The position numbers and the translations under genes were made by a program. Below the pieces are notes generated by a model. That model made no database searches, had not been told where the DNA came from, and saw only the letters and a program-made list of their open reading frames with translations. From Acidobacteriota bacterium (GTDB lineage: Bacteria; Acidobacteriota; Terriglobia; UBA7540), in NCBI GenBank assembly GCA_004298155.1, contig SCRD01000001.1, forward strand, positions 124,001-188,000: a DNA stretch of 64,000 bases. Direction: 5' to 3'. Positions 31,539 to 39,007 of this stretch are shown piece after piece (positions within the stretch are counted from its first letter, which is position 1; each line of letters begins with the position of its first letter).

Positions 31539-31558
31539 AAAGGACTTTCTTATCCTTT
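31539..31558. promoter_or_regulatory. inverted repeat in the rrf2 / PAS-LuxR divergent gap
   Basis: AAAGGA and TCCTTT flank an 8-base spacer directly upstream of the Rrf2-family gene. It could be an autoregulatory operator. A related AAAGGAT sequence occurs upstream of the narC-like gene around 30998-31004 when read leftward. Short and AT-rich, so chance is possible. Confidence 0.25.
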
Positions 31559-31641
31559 AGTCATGTATTTTCCACTTCTGCTCAAGTCCAGCAATCGTCC
31601 GTTTATCCCGGTTTCTGGTACATTTGTCACGGAGGCATAGA

Positions 31642-32295
31642 GTGCTCGAAAGAGAGTTGTTTGCCATTCTGGAGGGCACGGCTGACGGGGCTTTTGCCGT
31701 CGATGAGCATGGCCTCGTGAGATCGTGGAACCGCGCGGCAGAGAAGCTCTTTGGATATAAGCAATCAGAGGTCTTGGACAAACCGTGTGCAGACCTTTTC
31801 CAAGGCAAAGGAAGTTTGGGTAACCAAGTTTGCGTGGAGCCCTGCAGCGTAATTGAGTGTGCAATCAATCATCGTGAGGTTTCCAACTACGACATGGAGG
31901 TGCAGACCCGGTCTGGGAAAGGAATCTGGGTCAACGTTTCTATTCTCGCCTTTCACGATCAGCGGACGCATCGCCATCTGGTGGTCCACCTCACTCGCGA
32001 CGTCACGGCGCGGAAGAAGTCCGAAAAGCTCTCTCAGAAGTTGATGAACGTGGCCAGGGAAATTTCCGCGCTTCCCGATGACTCGGAAGGCCTGCCTCCG
32101 GTTTCACCGCTCACTGAACAGGAACGACGGGTTCTTGAGTTGCTAGCGAAAGGGAAAAGCCCATCTCAGGTCGCACGGGAGCTCGGAATTACTCCCCGAA
32201 CTTTACGCAACCACCTCCATCACGCCAACCAGAAGCTTCACACCCGCAACCGACTGGAAGCAGTAATGCAGGCGGCGCGGCGCGGGCTGATCTGA
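31642..32295 (+). CDS. PAS-LuxR one-component regulator with four-cysteine PAS domain
   Basis: 217 residues from GTG 31642 (CGGAGG lies 6 bases upstream; an earlier TTG is in frame). One PAS domain (about 5-120: FAILEGTADGAFAVDEHG, WNRAAEKLFGY) carries C49, C64, C68 and C73, spaced C-X14-C-X3-C-X4-C. A short linker leads to a GerE/LuxR DNA-binding domain: LTEQERRVLELLAKGKSPSQ, ELGITPRTLRNHLHHANQKL. There is no receiver or kinase domain, so sensing and DNA binding are in one protein. The clustered cysteines suggest a metal or Fe-S redox sensor (inference). Divergent from the Rrf2 gene and adjacent to nar, so nar control is likely. Confidence 0.85.
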   Translation: MLERELFAILEGTADGAFAVDEHGLVRSWNRAAEKLFGYKQSEVLDKPCADLFQGKGSLGNQVCVEPCSVIECAINHREVSNYDMEVQTRSGKGIWVNVSILAFHDQRTHRHLVVHLTRDVTARKKSEKLSQKLMNVAREISALPDDSEGLPPVSPLTEQERRVLELLAKGKSPSQVARELGITPRTLRNHLHHANQKLHTRNRLEAVMQAARRGLI

Positions 32296-32335
32296 TCACC
32301 CACTGGGATGGGCCGGGAGTCGAGGGTTGGTTTGG

Positions 32336-34066
32336 TCAGTATTCAATTATCGTCAGCACCTGATCGATACGCGGATTTTCAATCACCTGGCTCTTGCTGC
32401 CGAGCCACTGCACCTCCACCTTTTCCACACGATCGATCTGGCCCAGCCCGAACCACGCTTCCGGAGCGGACTGTGAAAGGTAGGAACCTGCTGCTCCGTA
32501 TTCACGAAACTGCCGCTTGCCTCCAGCATCGAGATAGACCTTTGCGCCGTAGCCGGAACGGTTTGTCCGCCTGCCTGCCAGGTGAACCGACAGCCAGTGG
32601 TTGCGGTTGCCACCGTCGTTTCGCAACAAAATGGGCCGGCCGTAATTCGTCATTACAATCACGTCCAAGTCGCCGTCACGGTCGTAATCAGCGAACGCAG
32701 CCCCGCGACCCACAATCGGCTGCTTGAGAGCGCTGCCTGCGGCTCCCGAGCGAGCCAGATCGTAGTAGCCGTTCTGCCCCTTGGACCAAAAGAGAAAAGG
32801 CTGGCCCGGAATCAGCTTGGCCGTGTCGCCCTTGTCCTCGATCGTGGAGCCGTTGACGGCCATCAGATCCAGTTGTCCGTCGTTGTCGAAATCGAAAAAG
32901 AATGCGCTCCAGCCGGCATCCCCCATGGCGATCTCACCGCAGCCGAAGATGTCCGCAGCATCGGAAAAATGCAGTTTGTCTTTCCTTTGCTGTTCCTGCC
33001 AGAGATTTTGATAGAGCGCGTAACCCTGGCCTATCCAGTGAGTCAGGAACATGTCTATGTCGCCGTCGCCGTCGAAATCTCCCAGCGCGATTCCCATCGT
33101 CCCGCGGTTCTCCTCGGTCCATGACGAGGCGCTGATATCCTGGAAGTGGCCGTGTCCCAGGTTCTGATACATGCGATTGGATGAGATATCATTCCCAATG
33201 TAAAAATCCATCCAGCCATCCAGGTTGAAATCGCCAAAGGCCGCGGCGAGGCTCCTACCGTCAGAATTCGCGATGCCCAGCCGCGCTGCAACATCGGTAA
33301 ACGTTCCATCGCGGTTATTGTGGTAGAGGCGGTTTGGAACCGGGTCAAACGAAGAAGGGTTTAGGGTAAAGGGAACGTTGGTACCGTATTCCTGGGATGT
33401 GGCGCCGGAAGGAACGCCACGAAGGTCGTAATTCACATAATTGGTAACGTAAAGGTCGAGGTAGCCATCGTTGTCATAATCGACCCAGACCGGTGTCATG
33501 CCCCATCTGTGATTGCCCACGCCCGCACGGTCCGTCAAGTCCGTAAAGGTGCCGTTGCCATTGTTGTGGTAGAGGACTGACCGCCCGTAGTTGGTTACGT
33601 AAAGGTCGAGGTGGCCATCGTTGTCATAGTCACCCCAGGCAGCCCCCATTCCGTAACCGCCCAGGTTGCCCACGCCTGCCTGGGTCGTCACATCGGTAAA
33701 GGTACCGTCACGGTTGTTGCGGTAGAGATGGCTGTAGGGCGCATCGGCGCCAGGCTTTGTTCCCCAAGGGCCAGGTTGATTTACCAGGTAGAGATCCGGC
33801 CATCCGTCGTTGTCGTAATCGCCCCATGCCACGCCGGGCCCCATATCCTCAGGAAGCTGGTGCGTCCGAGCGCCCTTCGAGTGGATAAAATCGATTCCAG
33901 CCTGCCGGGTGACATCAGTAAAACTAATTGCGGGATGGTCCGAAGGCAGATTCCGCGCCGCGCTATCAAACACCTGCGGTTTGCGGTTTGAATTAGACCG
34001 CGAGCATGCCGTCGCAAACCCTGTAAGAGCTCCGACGCCTGAAAGCAGTATTTCCCGGCGCGTCAT
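32336..34066 (-). CDS. CRTAC1-family FG-GAP/VCBS repeat protein with ASPIC/UnbV domain
   Basis: 576 residues. A short export signal MTRREILLSGVGALTGFATAC ends in a possible lipobox cysteine (residue 21). Several FG-GAP/VCBS calcium-binding blades follow, each with a D-Y-D-N-D-G type loop (WGDYDNDGWPDLYLVNQ, WVDYDNDGYLDLYVTNY, LGDFDGDGDIDMFLTHW). The C-terminal ASPIC/UnbV domain (about 500-570) reads GYGAKVYLDAGGKRQFRE and FGLGQIDRVEKVEVQW. It is an extracytoplasmic beta-propeller of unknown activity. Its ATG overlaps the stop of the upstream multiheme cytochrome gene by 4 bases, so the two proteins are made together. Confidence 0.88.
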   Translation of the reverse strand: MTRREILLSGVGALTGFATACSRSNSNRKPQVFDSAARNLPSDHPAISFTDVTRQAGIDFIHSKGARTHQLPEDMGPGVAWGDYDNDGWPDLYLVNQPGPWGTKPGADAPYSHLYRNNRDGTFTDVTTQAGVGNLGGYGMGAAWGDYDNDGHLDLYVTNYGRSVLYHNNGNGTFTDLTDRAGVGNHRWGMTPVWVDYDNDGYLDLYVTNYVNYDLRGVPSGATSQEYGTNVPFTLNPSSFDPVPNRLYHNNRDGTFTDVAARLGIANSDGRSLAAAFGDFNLDGWMDFYIGNDISSNRMYQNLGHGHFQDISASSWTEENRGTMGIALGDFDGDGDIDMFLTHWIGQGYALYQNLWQEQQRKDKLHFSDAADIFGCGEIAMGDAGWSAFFFDFDNDGQLDLMAVNGSTIEDKGDTAKLIPGQPFLFWSKGQNGYYDLARSGAAGSALKQPIVGRGAAFADYDRDGDLDVIVMTNYGRPILLRNDGGNRNHWLSVHLAGRRTNRSGYGAKVYLDAGGKRQFREYGAAGSYLSQSAPEAWFGLGQIDRVEKVEVQWLGSKSQVIENPRIDQVLTIIEY

Positions 34067-36183
34067 CGGCCTGGCCTCGGCTCTGGCATCGCCGCAAGCG
34101 AGGTCGCTTTGCGCTGTTTGATTGAAGACACCGCCTGAACCTGTTCATGGCCGGAGAGAGGCACTTGAACGCGGTCTGAAGAGAGATCTGTGACCGGCGT
34201 GTGAAGATGCTTGCCCGGATAAGCGAAATCCATGAAATACTGGTTCGCCTTGCGGTAGCGCAGCCGTGCCGTGATGGTCAGCGGGCCTTTGGCGTTGCGA
34301 GGTACGGTGAACTTATACTCGTACATGTCCGAATAGCCTGGGAAGATCGCTCTCTTCCACTTGGCGCCTACATAGTGCCAAAGGTCGTGTCGCACGATCT
34401 CCTGACCTTCAGCATTGACCCCTTCGGCTTTCAAGACGAACGTACCCGGCTCCAGATGGCCGTCCGGCAGCAGTGCTCCAGAGTGGAAAATGTCGCGCCC
34501 ACTCTGGTCGCTGACCTTCACCTCCACCCATGCGCGGATCAGATCCAGCGGGCCGGAGGGAAAGCTGTGTCCGGCTTTGTTGTTCGAAATCACTGTACGA
34601 AATGCTGCCTTCTCGCCCGGCCTGACCGGCAGGGGAGGAACAATTCTGACAGGCAGCACGGGACCCTTTGGCCATACATTGGCGATTTCCGGAATGTATT
34701 TTTCTCCGCGCAGCCAGTGGACTACACGCTCGGTTTGTTCCTGGGCGTCGGGTGCATCGATTACTGCCGGCATCCACTGGTTGCCGGCGGCAAACCAATG
34801 GTTGCGGTGTTTGAGCTCCAGGCCTGTCTTCAGGTCATAGGGATCGGCCAGCGCCCGGTTGGGCGCACTCTCATAATACATGTGGCATTGTTGGCAGCGC
34901 AGACGATGCTCGGGATTCGGGTCCGTATTCCATTTTCCGTGTTTCCAGTCATCGTACTGGTTCTGGAGTTGCACCCAACCGACGTGGTTGATCTCTTTAT
35001 CGATGAACTGTTTATGGCAGGCGCCACAGGAAGCGGTGTCTTTGGCCAGCGTCAGGTCGTAGTCCGCGTCGTGTTGGCGTGGAAAAGCGCGAATCAGGAA
35101 ATGTGTGATGGCGGATGTTCGCCCTGCGCCGGCGTATTCAAACAGGTAGGGTTTTGCCGGCGCCCAGACGTAATTTCCGTTTCCCTGAACATCCACGCGC
35201 CGCATCGCATGGCAGATCACGCAAGACGCGCCCTCCTTGAACCCCGGGGCTTCAATGCTGGTACTGGCATTCTTATAGCCCGAAAGCAGTGAAACAGGAT
35301 CATGGCATCCCGCGCAATAGCGCGCCGATGGAGCGCCCTCTGCATGGATCAGCGCCGTCTGTACGGCCTGGAAGGCCTGGTCTTCCGACGACCAGCGATG
35401 AGTATTGGCGTTCCACTCCTTGTAGATCTGCGTGTGGCAGCCCGAAGCGCCGCACGATTTCGACCCGGCCAGCAGCTGCGGCGCCACCGGCCCGCCGCTC
35501 ACTGTCTTTGCCATACTGGGAGCAAAGATGCCTTTGCCGTAAGGCATCTTATAATCTGCCGGCAGCCTGTAATTGCTGAAATCCGGCGCGTAGGCTTCGT
35601 ACGCCGCCGCCAGGACACCCACCACAGCGAGCAAACCAAAAACGGTGAACCCGCAAGAGCGCCACATGCGGCGTCGCGCCGGGCTGAAATCCGGTAGCAC
35701 AAACCTGCCATTCAGTCCGTTCTCATCGTTGTGGTTCATCGCCTTTTTGGCACGCGGCCAGACGTGATATGCGATAAACGGCACGGCTGCAATCCCGCTC
35801 CACAAATGTACCTGGTCCCAAAAGCCCCTGATAAAGAGCCCGAACATCGCCTGCCAGGTAAGAACGAGTCCCGAGGCTAACACCACCGACATCGTCCAGA
35901 ACCCCGTGTAGGCACAAATCTTCCGGAACGACCGGCGGGTCTTACGCGTGGCCAGCCAGTGGCTCAGTTGCCACAACGTGATTGGAATCACAACCACGAG
36001 GCCCAGCACCGTATGAATAAGTACCGAGACTTGAATCGGCACACTGAAGGGTAGCAGCCACATCGCGAGTCCCGTCAGTGCAAGAAAAATCAATACTCCG
36101 CTGAGCAGGCTGAAACGAAAGATTCCTCTTTCGTGAACAAACGTATGCCGGATGGGTAACGGGCCATAAGCAGATTGTTCCAT
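34063..36183 (-). CDS. membrane b-type cytochrome domain fused to pentaheme c-type cytochrome
   Basis: 706 residues. About five membrane helices (near 22-44, 53-75, 92-118, 122-143, 176-197) include histidines in pairs (H57, H75, H126, H140), the layout of a quinol-oxidising b-type cytochrome. The exported part has one unusual CX4CH (244-250, CGASGCH) and four CXXCH sites (290-294, 321-325, 386-390, 430-434), then a beta-rich C-terminal domain (about 500-680). This would carry electrons from the quinone pool to periplasmic c hemes in one chain. The terminal acceptor or donor is unknown. It lies between the nar and NO-response genes and is translationally coupled to the CRTAC1-type gene. Confidence 0.87.
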   Translation of the reverse strand: MEQSAYGPLPIRHTFVHERGIFRFSLLSGVLIFLALTGLAMWLLPFSVPIQVSVLIHTVLGLVVVIPITLWQLSHWLATRKTRRSFRKICAYTGFWTMSVVLASGLVLTWQAMFGLFIRGFWDQVHLWSGIAAVPFIAYHVWPRAKKAMNHNDENGLNGRFVLPDFSPARRRMWRSCGFTVFGLLAVVGVLAAAYEAYAPDFSNYRLPADYKMPYGKGIFAPSMAKTVSGGPVAPQLLAGSKSCGASGCHTQIYKEWNANTHRWSSEDQAFQAVQTALIHAEGAPSARYCAGCHDPVSLLSGYKNASTSIEAPGFKEGASCVICHAMRRVDVQGNGNYVWAPAKPYLFEYAGAGRTSAITHFLIRAFPRQHDADYDLTLAKDTASCGACHKQFIDKEINHVGWVQLQNQYDDWKHGKWNTDPNPEHRLRCQQCHMYYESAPNRALADPYDLKTGLELKHRNHWFAAGNQWMPAVIDAPDAQEQTERVVHWLRGEKYIPEIANVWPKGPVLPVRIVPPLPVRPGEKAAFRTVISNNKAGHSFPSGPLDLIRAWVEVKVSDQSGRDIFHSGALLPDGHLEPGTFVLKAEGVNAEGQEIVRHDLWHYVGAKWKRAIFPGYSDMYEYKFTVPRNAKGPLTITARLRYRKANQYFMDFAYPGKHLHTPVTDLSSDRVQVPLSGHEQVQAVSSIKQRKATSLAAMPEPRPGR

Positions 36184-36409
36184 GCTCCACTCCTTCCTTT
36201 CTTTTCGGCGCCTGTCTCACAAGCTGGAGAAAATCTGTCTCAGCCCGACGATTTGCTCCTCATTGCCAGGAACAAATAAAAAGAGGCGCAACAGACCCAA
36301 CTATCCGCTCCTCAGCCAAGAGGGATGGCCTGTTTGCGCTCACACATTCCCGGTCCTGAATTGGGGCCGTCAGACGTCCTTTTTTCAGTCACGCTATCCG
36401 CAGTTGCGG
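36184..36409. other. intergenic region upstream of the multiheme cytochrome gene
   Basis: 226 bases containing the presumed promoter of the cytochrome/CRTAC1 gene pair. No TGAC-N4-GTCA palindrome like those near nnrS and ric was found here. Confidence 0.35.
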
Positions 36410-36736
36410 TCAGAACTTCCGTGCCGCATCATCCACTAGCAGATTACTTAGCCGCTTGCGGAGCGCCTCCAGTTGTTTGGATATGAAGGCTCGATGCGTT
36501 TCTTCTATCGCTTAGATTGCATCCATGACCGCAACCCGATATTTCTCGCGTGGACCGCAATTGACCAGAGGGCAATAGTCTATGCTCTGTCCGTTAGCAC
36601 GCCTCTCACCAACAACCTTCAGGAGGACTTCGCGCTGTTGTTCAATTCTCTCCGTTAACTGGTCGGCGATCTCGCTCACGTACTCACAAAGATTAACTTC
36701 TTCAGGCCTGATTGCGGCCTCTATGAGTTCAAAACC
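36410..36736 (-). pseudogene. small cysteine-containing protein gene interrupted by an in-frame stop
   Basis: Leftward, a clean frame reads IADQLTERIEQQREVLLKVV, then SIDYCPLVNCGPREKYRVAV and MDAI, then TAA (36512-36514). It continues without frame change as AIEETHRAFISKQLEALRKR and ends at 36410. Coding character on both sides of the stop, with helical heptad-like content, argues for a real gene broken by one nonsense change. A start is also unclear (GTG at 36679 or further up). A palindrome like the nnrS/ric operators lies about 80 bases upstream. Function unknown; the family is remembered from similar genomes but not named. Confidence 0.5.
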
Positions 36737-36814
36737 TTATAGGCGACACCCTTTAAGGTCAATCCTCGCAACCAACTACCTATTGGTTTTTAATATATGA
36801 GGTCCCGTAAGGCT

Positions 36815-36828
36815 ATGACTTTGGTCAT
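36815..36828. promoter_or_regulatory. Dnr/NnrR-like palindrome ATGAC-N4-GTCAT
   Basis: Perfect 5+5 palindrome with a 4-base spacer. It is part of an 18-base block (GGCTATGAC...) that matches, on the opposite strand, the site at 40656-40673. Fnr/Crp-superfamily NO regulators (Dnr, NnrR) recognise TTGAC/TTGAT-type half sites with this spacing (established). It could serve the leftward broken gene or act as a distal site for nnrS. Confidence 0.6.
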
Positions 36829-36872
36829 GAATTGCAAGAGGTATCTCTCCAGGAAATGCTGTCACTCACCGT

Positions 36873-36886
36873 GTGACAAAAGTCAT
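36873..36886. promoter_or_regulatory. Dnr/NnrR-like palindrome upstream of nnrS (class II position)
   Basis: GTGAC-AAAA-GTCAT, core TGAC-N4-GTCA. A TATCCT hexamer at 36910-36915 predicts a start near 36922, placing the centre of the palindrome about 41.5-42 bases upstream, the normal class II activating position for Fnr-type proteins. This also argues that translation starts at 36972 rather than at the far upstream in-frame codon lying inside the site. Confidence 0.65.
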
Positions 36887-36971
36887 CGTCTTAAGCGCGG
36901 GGTCCGCCCTATCCTTTACCACTGGCGGCGTAATCGAAATTCACAATCGTGAGAACAAACAGAGGTTGAGC

Positions 36972-38522
36972 ATGAAAACCATTACAGGATCCACCAGCAT
37001 CGTTGAGATCTTGAAAATATGCCCCTCTGCACGGCGAATTTTCGATCAGCATGGCCTCCACGGTTGCGGCGGTGCGAACGGGCCGGCGGAGCCTCTGGAG
37101 TTTTTTGCCTCGGTGCATGAGGCCGATCTCGAGGCTCTCCTGCGCGACCTGAATGCAGAGATGAAGGACCCTCAGAAGGAGCCATCCGGTTACCAGGAAT
37201 CGCTGGGCGATTATATTTACCGGCGCTTTTTTAAGGCAGGCATTGTGATTATGCTGAGCCTTGGAGGTTTGTGGGGAGTTATCGCGCTGCTGGAAATCTC
37301 ATTCCGTAAGGAACTGCTTCAACCTCAATTGCTGCCGTTTATTCATGCGCACGGCCACGCCATGATTTTCGGGTGGGTGGGTCTGTTTGTGATGGGCTTT
37401 GCGTACCAGTCGTTTCCACGTTTCAAGGTGACAACGTTGTGGAGACCGCATCTGGCGAATCTTACGTTGTATCTGATGCTGTTCGGCATATTGACCCGCG
37501 CTGTTGGTGATCTGCTCCCGCACGGCGCGCTGGCGCTGGTGTTCGGAGCGATTTCCGTAGTTGTCGAGGTAGCCGCTATCGTGCTGTTCATTCTGATTAT
37601 CTTCAAGACGGCGTCACAGTCCATCTCTCCCCGCAGCCCCTATGAGCGCTTGATCATGGCTTCGCTCACTTGGTTTCTGATTCAGGCCGTTTTCAGCGGC
37701 ATTTTCTTCTTTGCGGAATCCACTGCGACAACGCCCGACCAATCTATCTTTCGCATCGCGCTGCTCGACGGCCCCCTGCGCGATATGCAATTGTTCGGCT
37801 TTGCCGCGCTGATTATCGCCGGCGTGAGCCAACGATTTGTTCCCGTGGTGTACGGACTCGGAAAGGCAAAGCATGACTTTCAGCGGCTGATTTTCTGGCT
37901 GATCAACGGCAGCCTGGTGCTCGATGTTATCAGCTATATGGCCCTATTCCTTACTGGAAATCCCATTGCGGGCGTCTGCCTCGAAATTTCATACCTTTTG
38001 ATGCCACTCTGGGCTGTATTGCTGGTGCTTCAGCTCGGCGTTTTCAGGCGTCCCTCTATATCCGACCGTAGCTGGAAATTTATTCGCGCAGCCTATGTGT
38101 GGCTGTTAATTGCAATGGGAATGGTGCCGCTGCTGGTTCCGTACAGCAGTTGGATGGGCGAAGCGTTCTCACATGCCTTCTGGGGTGCACAACGGCATGC
38201 TTTCACGGTGGGCTTCGTCAGCATGATGATTCTGGCCGTCTCCTCGCGCGTTGTCCCAATCCTTGCCGGCGTGGACTCGAAGCGGCTCCCGTCGCTTTGG
38301 GCCCCATTTATCCTGCTGAACACAGGATGCGCCGGGCGTGTGAGCCTCCAGGTGCTGACGGATTTTGCCCCGCATTTCGCTTATTCCCTGATCGGCATTA
38401 CCGGCATCATGGAACTTACCGCAATTACATGGTGGGGTGTTGGATTGTGGCAGGTGATGAATCTTGCGAAAACCCATCGGGCCAGCCTCTTTAATGTGCC
38501 AGCGCCTCTCGGAGTTCGCTGA
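36972..38522 (+). CDS. nnrS: NnrS-family membrane protein with N-terminal DUF1858/ScdA_N-like domain
   Basis: 516 residues. Residues 1-60 form a small helical domain (STSIVEILKICPSARRIFDQ, HGLHGCGG) like the DUF1858/ScdA_N module seen at the start of Ric. After a linker come about 12 membrane helices of NnrS type: FIHAHGHAMIFGWVGLFVMG, AGVSQRFVPVVYGLG, FWGAQRHAFTVGFVSMMIL and SSRVVPILAG, with conserved histidines. NnrS is a heme- and copper-containing membrane protein that relieves NO stress (established for Rhodobacter and Vibrio). AGAGG lies 6 bases before the ATG. The Dnr-like site upstream implies NO control. Confidence 0.87.
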   Translation: MKTITGSTSIVEILKICPSARRIFDQHGLHGCGGANGPAEPLEFFASVHEADLEALLRDLNAEMKDPQKEPSGYQESLGDYIYRRFFKAGIVIMLSLGGLWGVIALLEISFRKELLQPQLLPFIHAHGHAMIFGWVGLFVMGFAYQSFPRFKVTTLWRPHLANLTLYLMLFGILTRAVGDLLPHGALALVFGAISVVVEVAAIVLFILIIFKTASQSISPRSPYERLIMASLTWFLIQAVFSGIFFFAESTATTPDQSIFRIALLDGPLRDMQLFGFAALIIAGVSQRFVPVVYGLGKAKHDFQRLIFWLINGSLVLDVISYMALFLTGNPIAGVCLEISYLLMPLWAVLLVLQLGVFRRPSISDRSWKFIRAAYVWLLIAMGMVPLLVPYSSWMGEAFSHAFWGAQRHAFTVGFVSMMILAVSSRVVPILAGVDSKRLPSLWAPFILLNTGCAGRVSLQVLTDFAPHFAYSLIGITGIMELTAITWWGVGLWQVMNLAKTHRASLFNVPAPLGVR

Positions 38523-38541
38523 CACCAATTCCTTCATGAAT

Positions 38542-38949
38542 TTATGATGGTCGAGTCAGGAATAACACTGCGATAACTCCCAAGGCGGTCAGCACCAGCG
38601 CCTCTACAGAATCGAATACGATAATGATTTGGTTCAAGGACGGTGATGTTGTAAATGCAGGTTTCTTTTTCCTGCCGGCCGTGAGCTCGCCTGCGGCCCA
38701 GATCCCCAGGTGAATCAAAGCAAAGAGGACCACTACAACCTTCCACCCCAAGGCGTGCCATAGAGGCCAGGCGGCGAGAGCCAGAAGCCAGTACATGCCC
38801 TCGATCCGCAGCGCCCGCTGCGGTGGGAGCCGCCGGCTGATCCACGAAGTCGGATGCTGGTTCCATGCTCTGAGAATCTTCGAAGTTCCCACGTGGATCA
38901 GGAGCATCACCGGTGTGTAAACAACGATAAGAAGCCCAAGTATTTTCAT
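38542..38949 (-). CDS. small membrane protein of unknown function
   Basis: 135 residues with four likely membrane helices (about 3-21, 52-68, 70-87, 112-132) and a basic loop with AGRKKKPAFTT. It lies between the two nnrS genes, convergent with the first and in the same direction as the second (58 bases downstream of it), so it is probably co-transcribed with the second. No family recognised. A role in the NO response is inferred from position only. Confidence 0.7.
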   Translation of the reverse strand: MKILGLLIVVYTPVMLLIHVGTSKILRAWNQHPTSWISRRLPPQRALRIEGMYWLLALAAWPLWHALGWKVVVVLFALIHLGIWAAGELTAGRKKKPAFTTSPSLNQIIIVFDSVEALVLTALGVIAVLFLTRPS

Positions 38950-39007
38950 GGAAGATCAGCCTTGAAAACTAGAAATCGTGAAGCCACAAAGGACTGCTGT
39001 TCTGCTG

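Noticed and set aside
36512-36514. Recoding (selenocysteine or readthrough) at the in-frame stop of the small gene
   Set aside because: The codon is TAA, not TGA, and no structure suggesting recoding was seen; a nonsense mutation is simpler.
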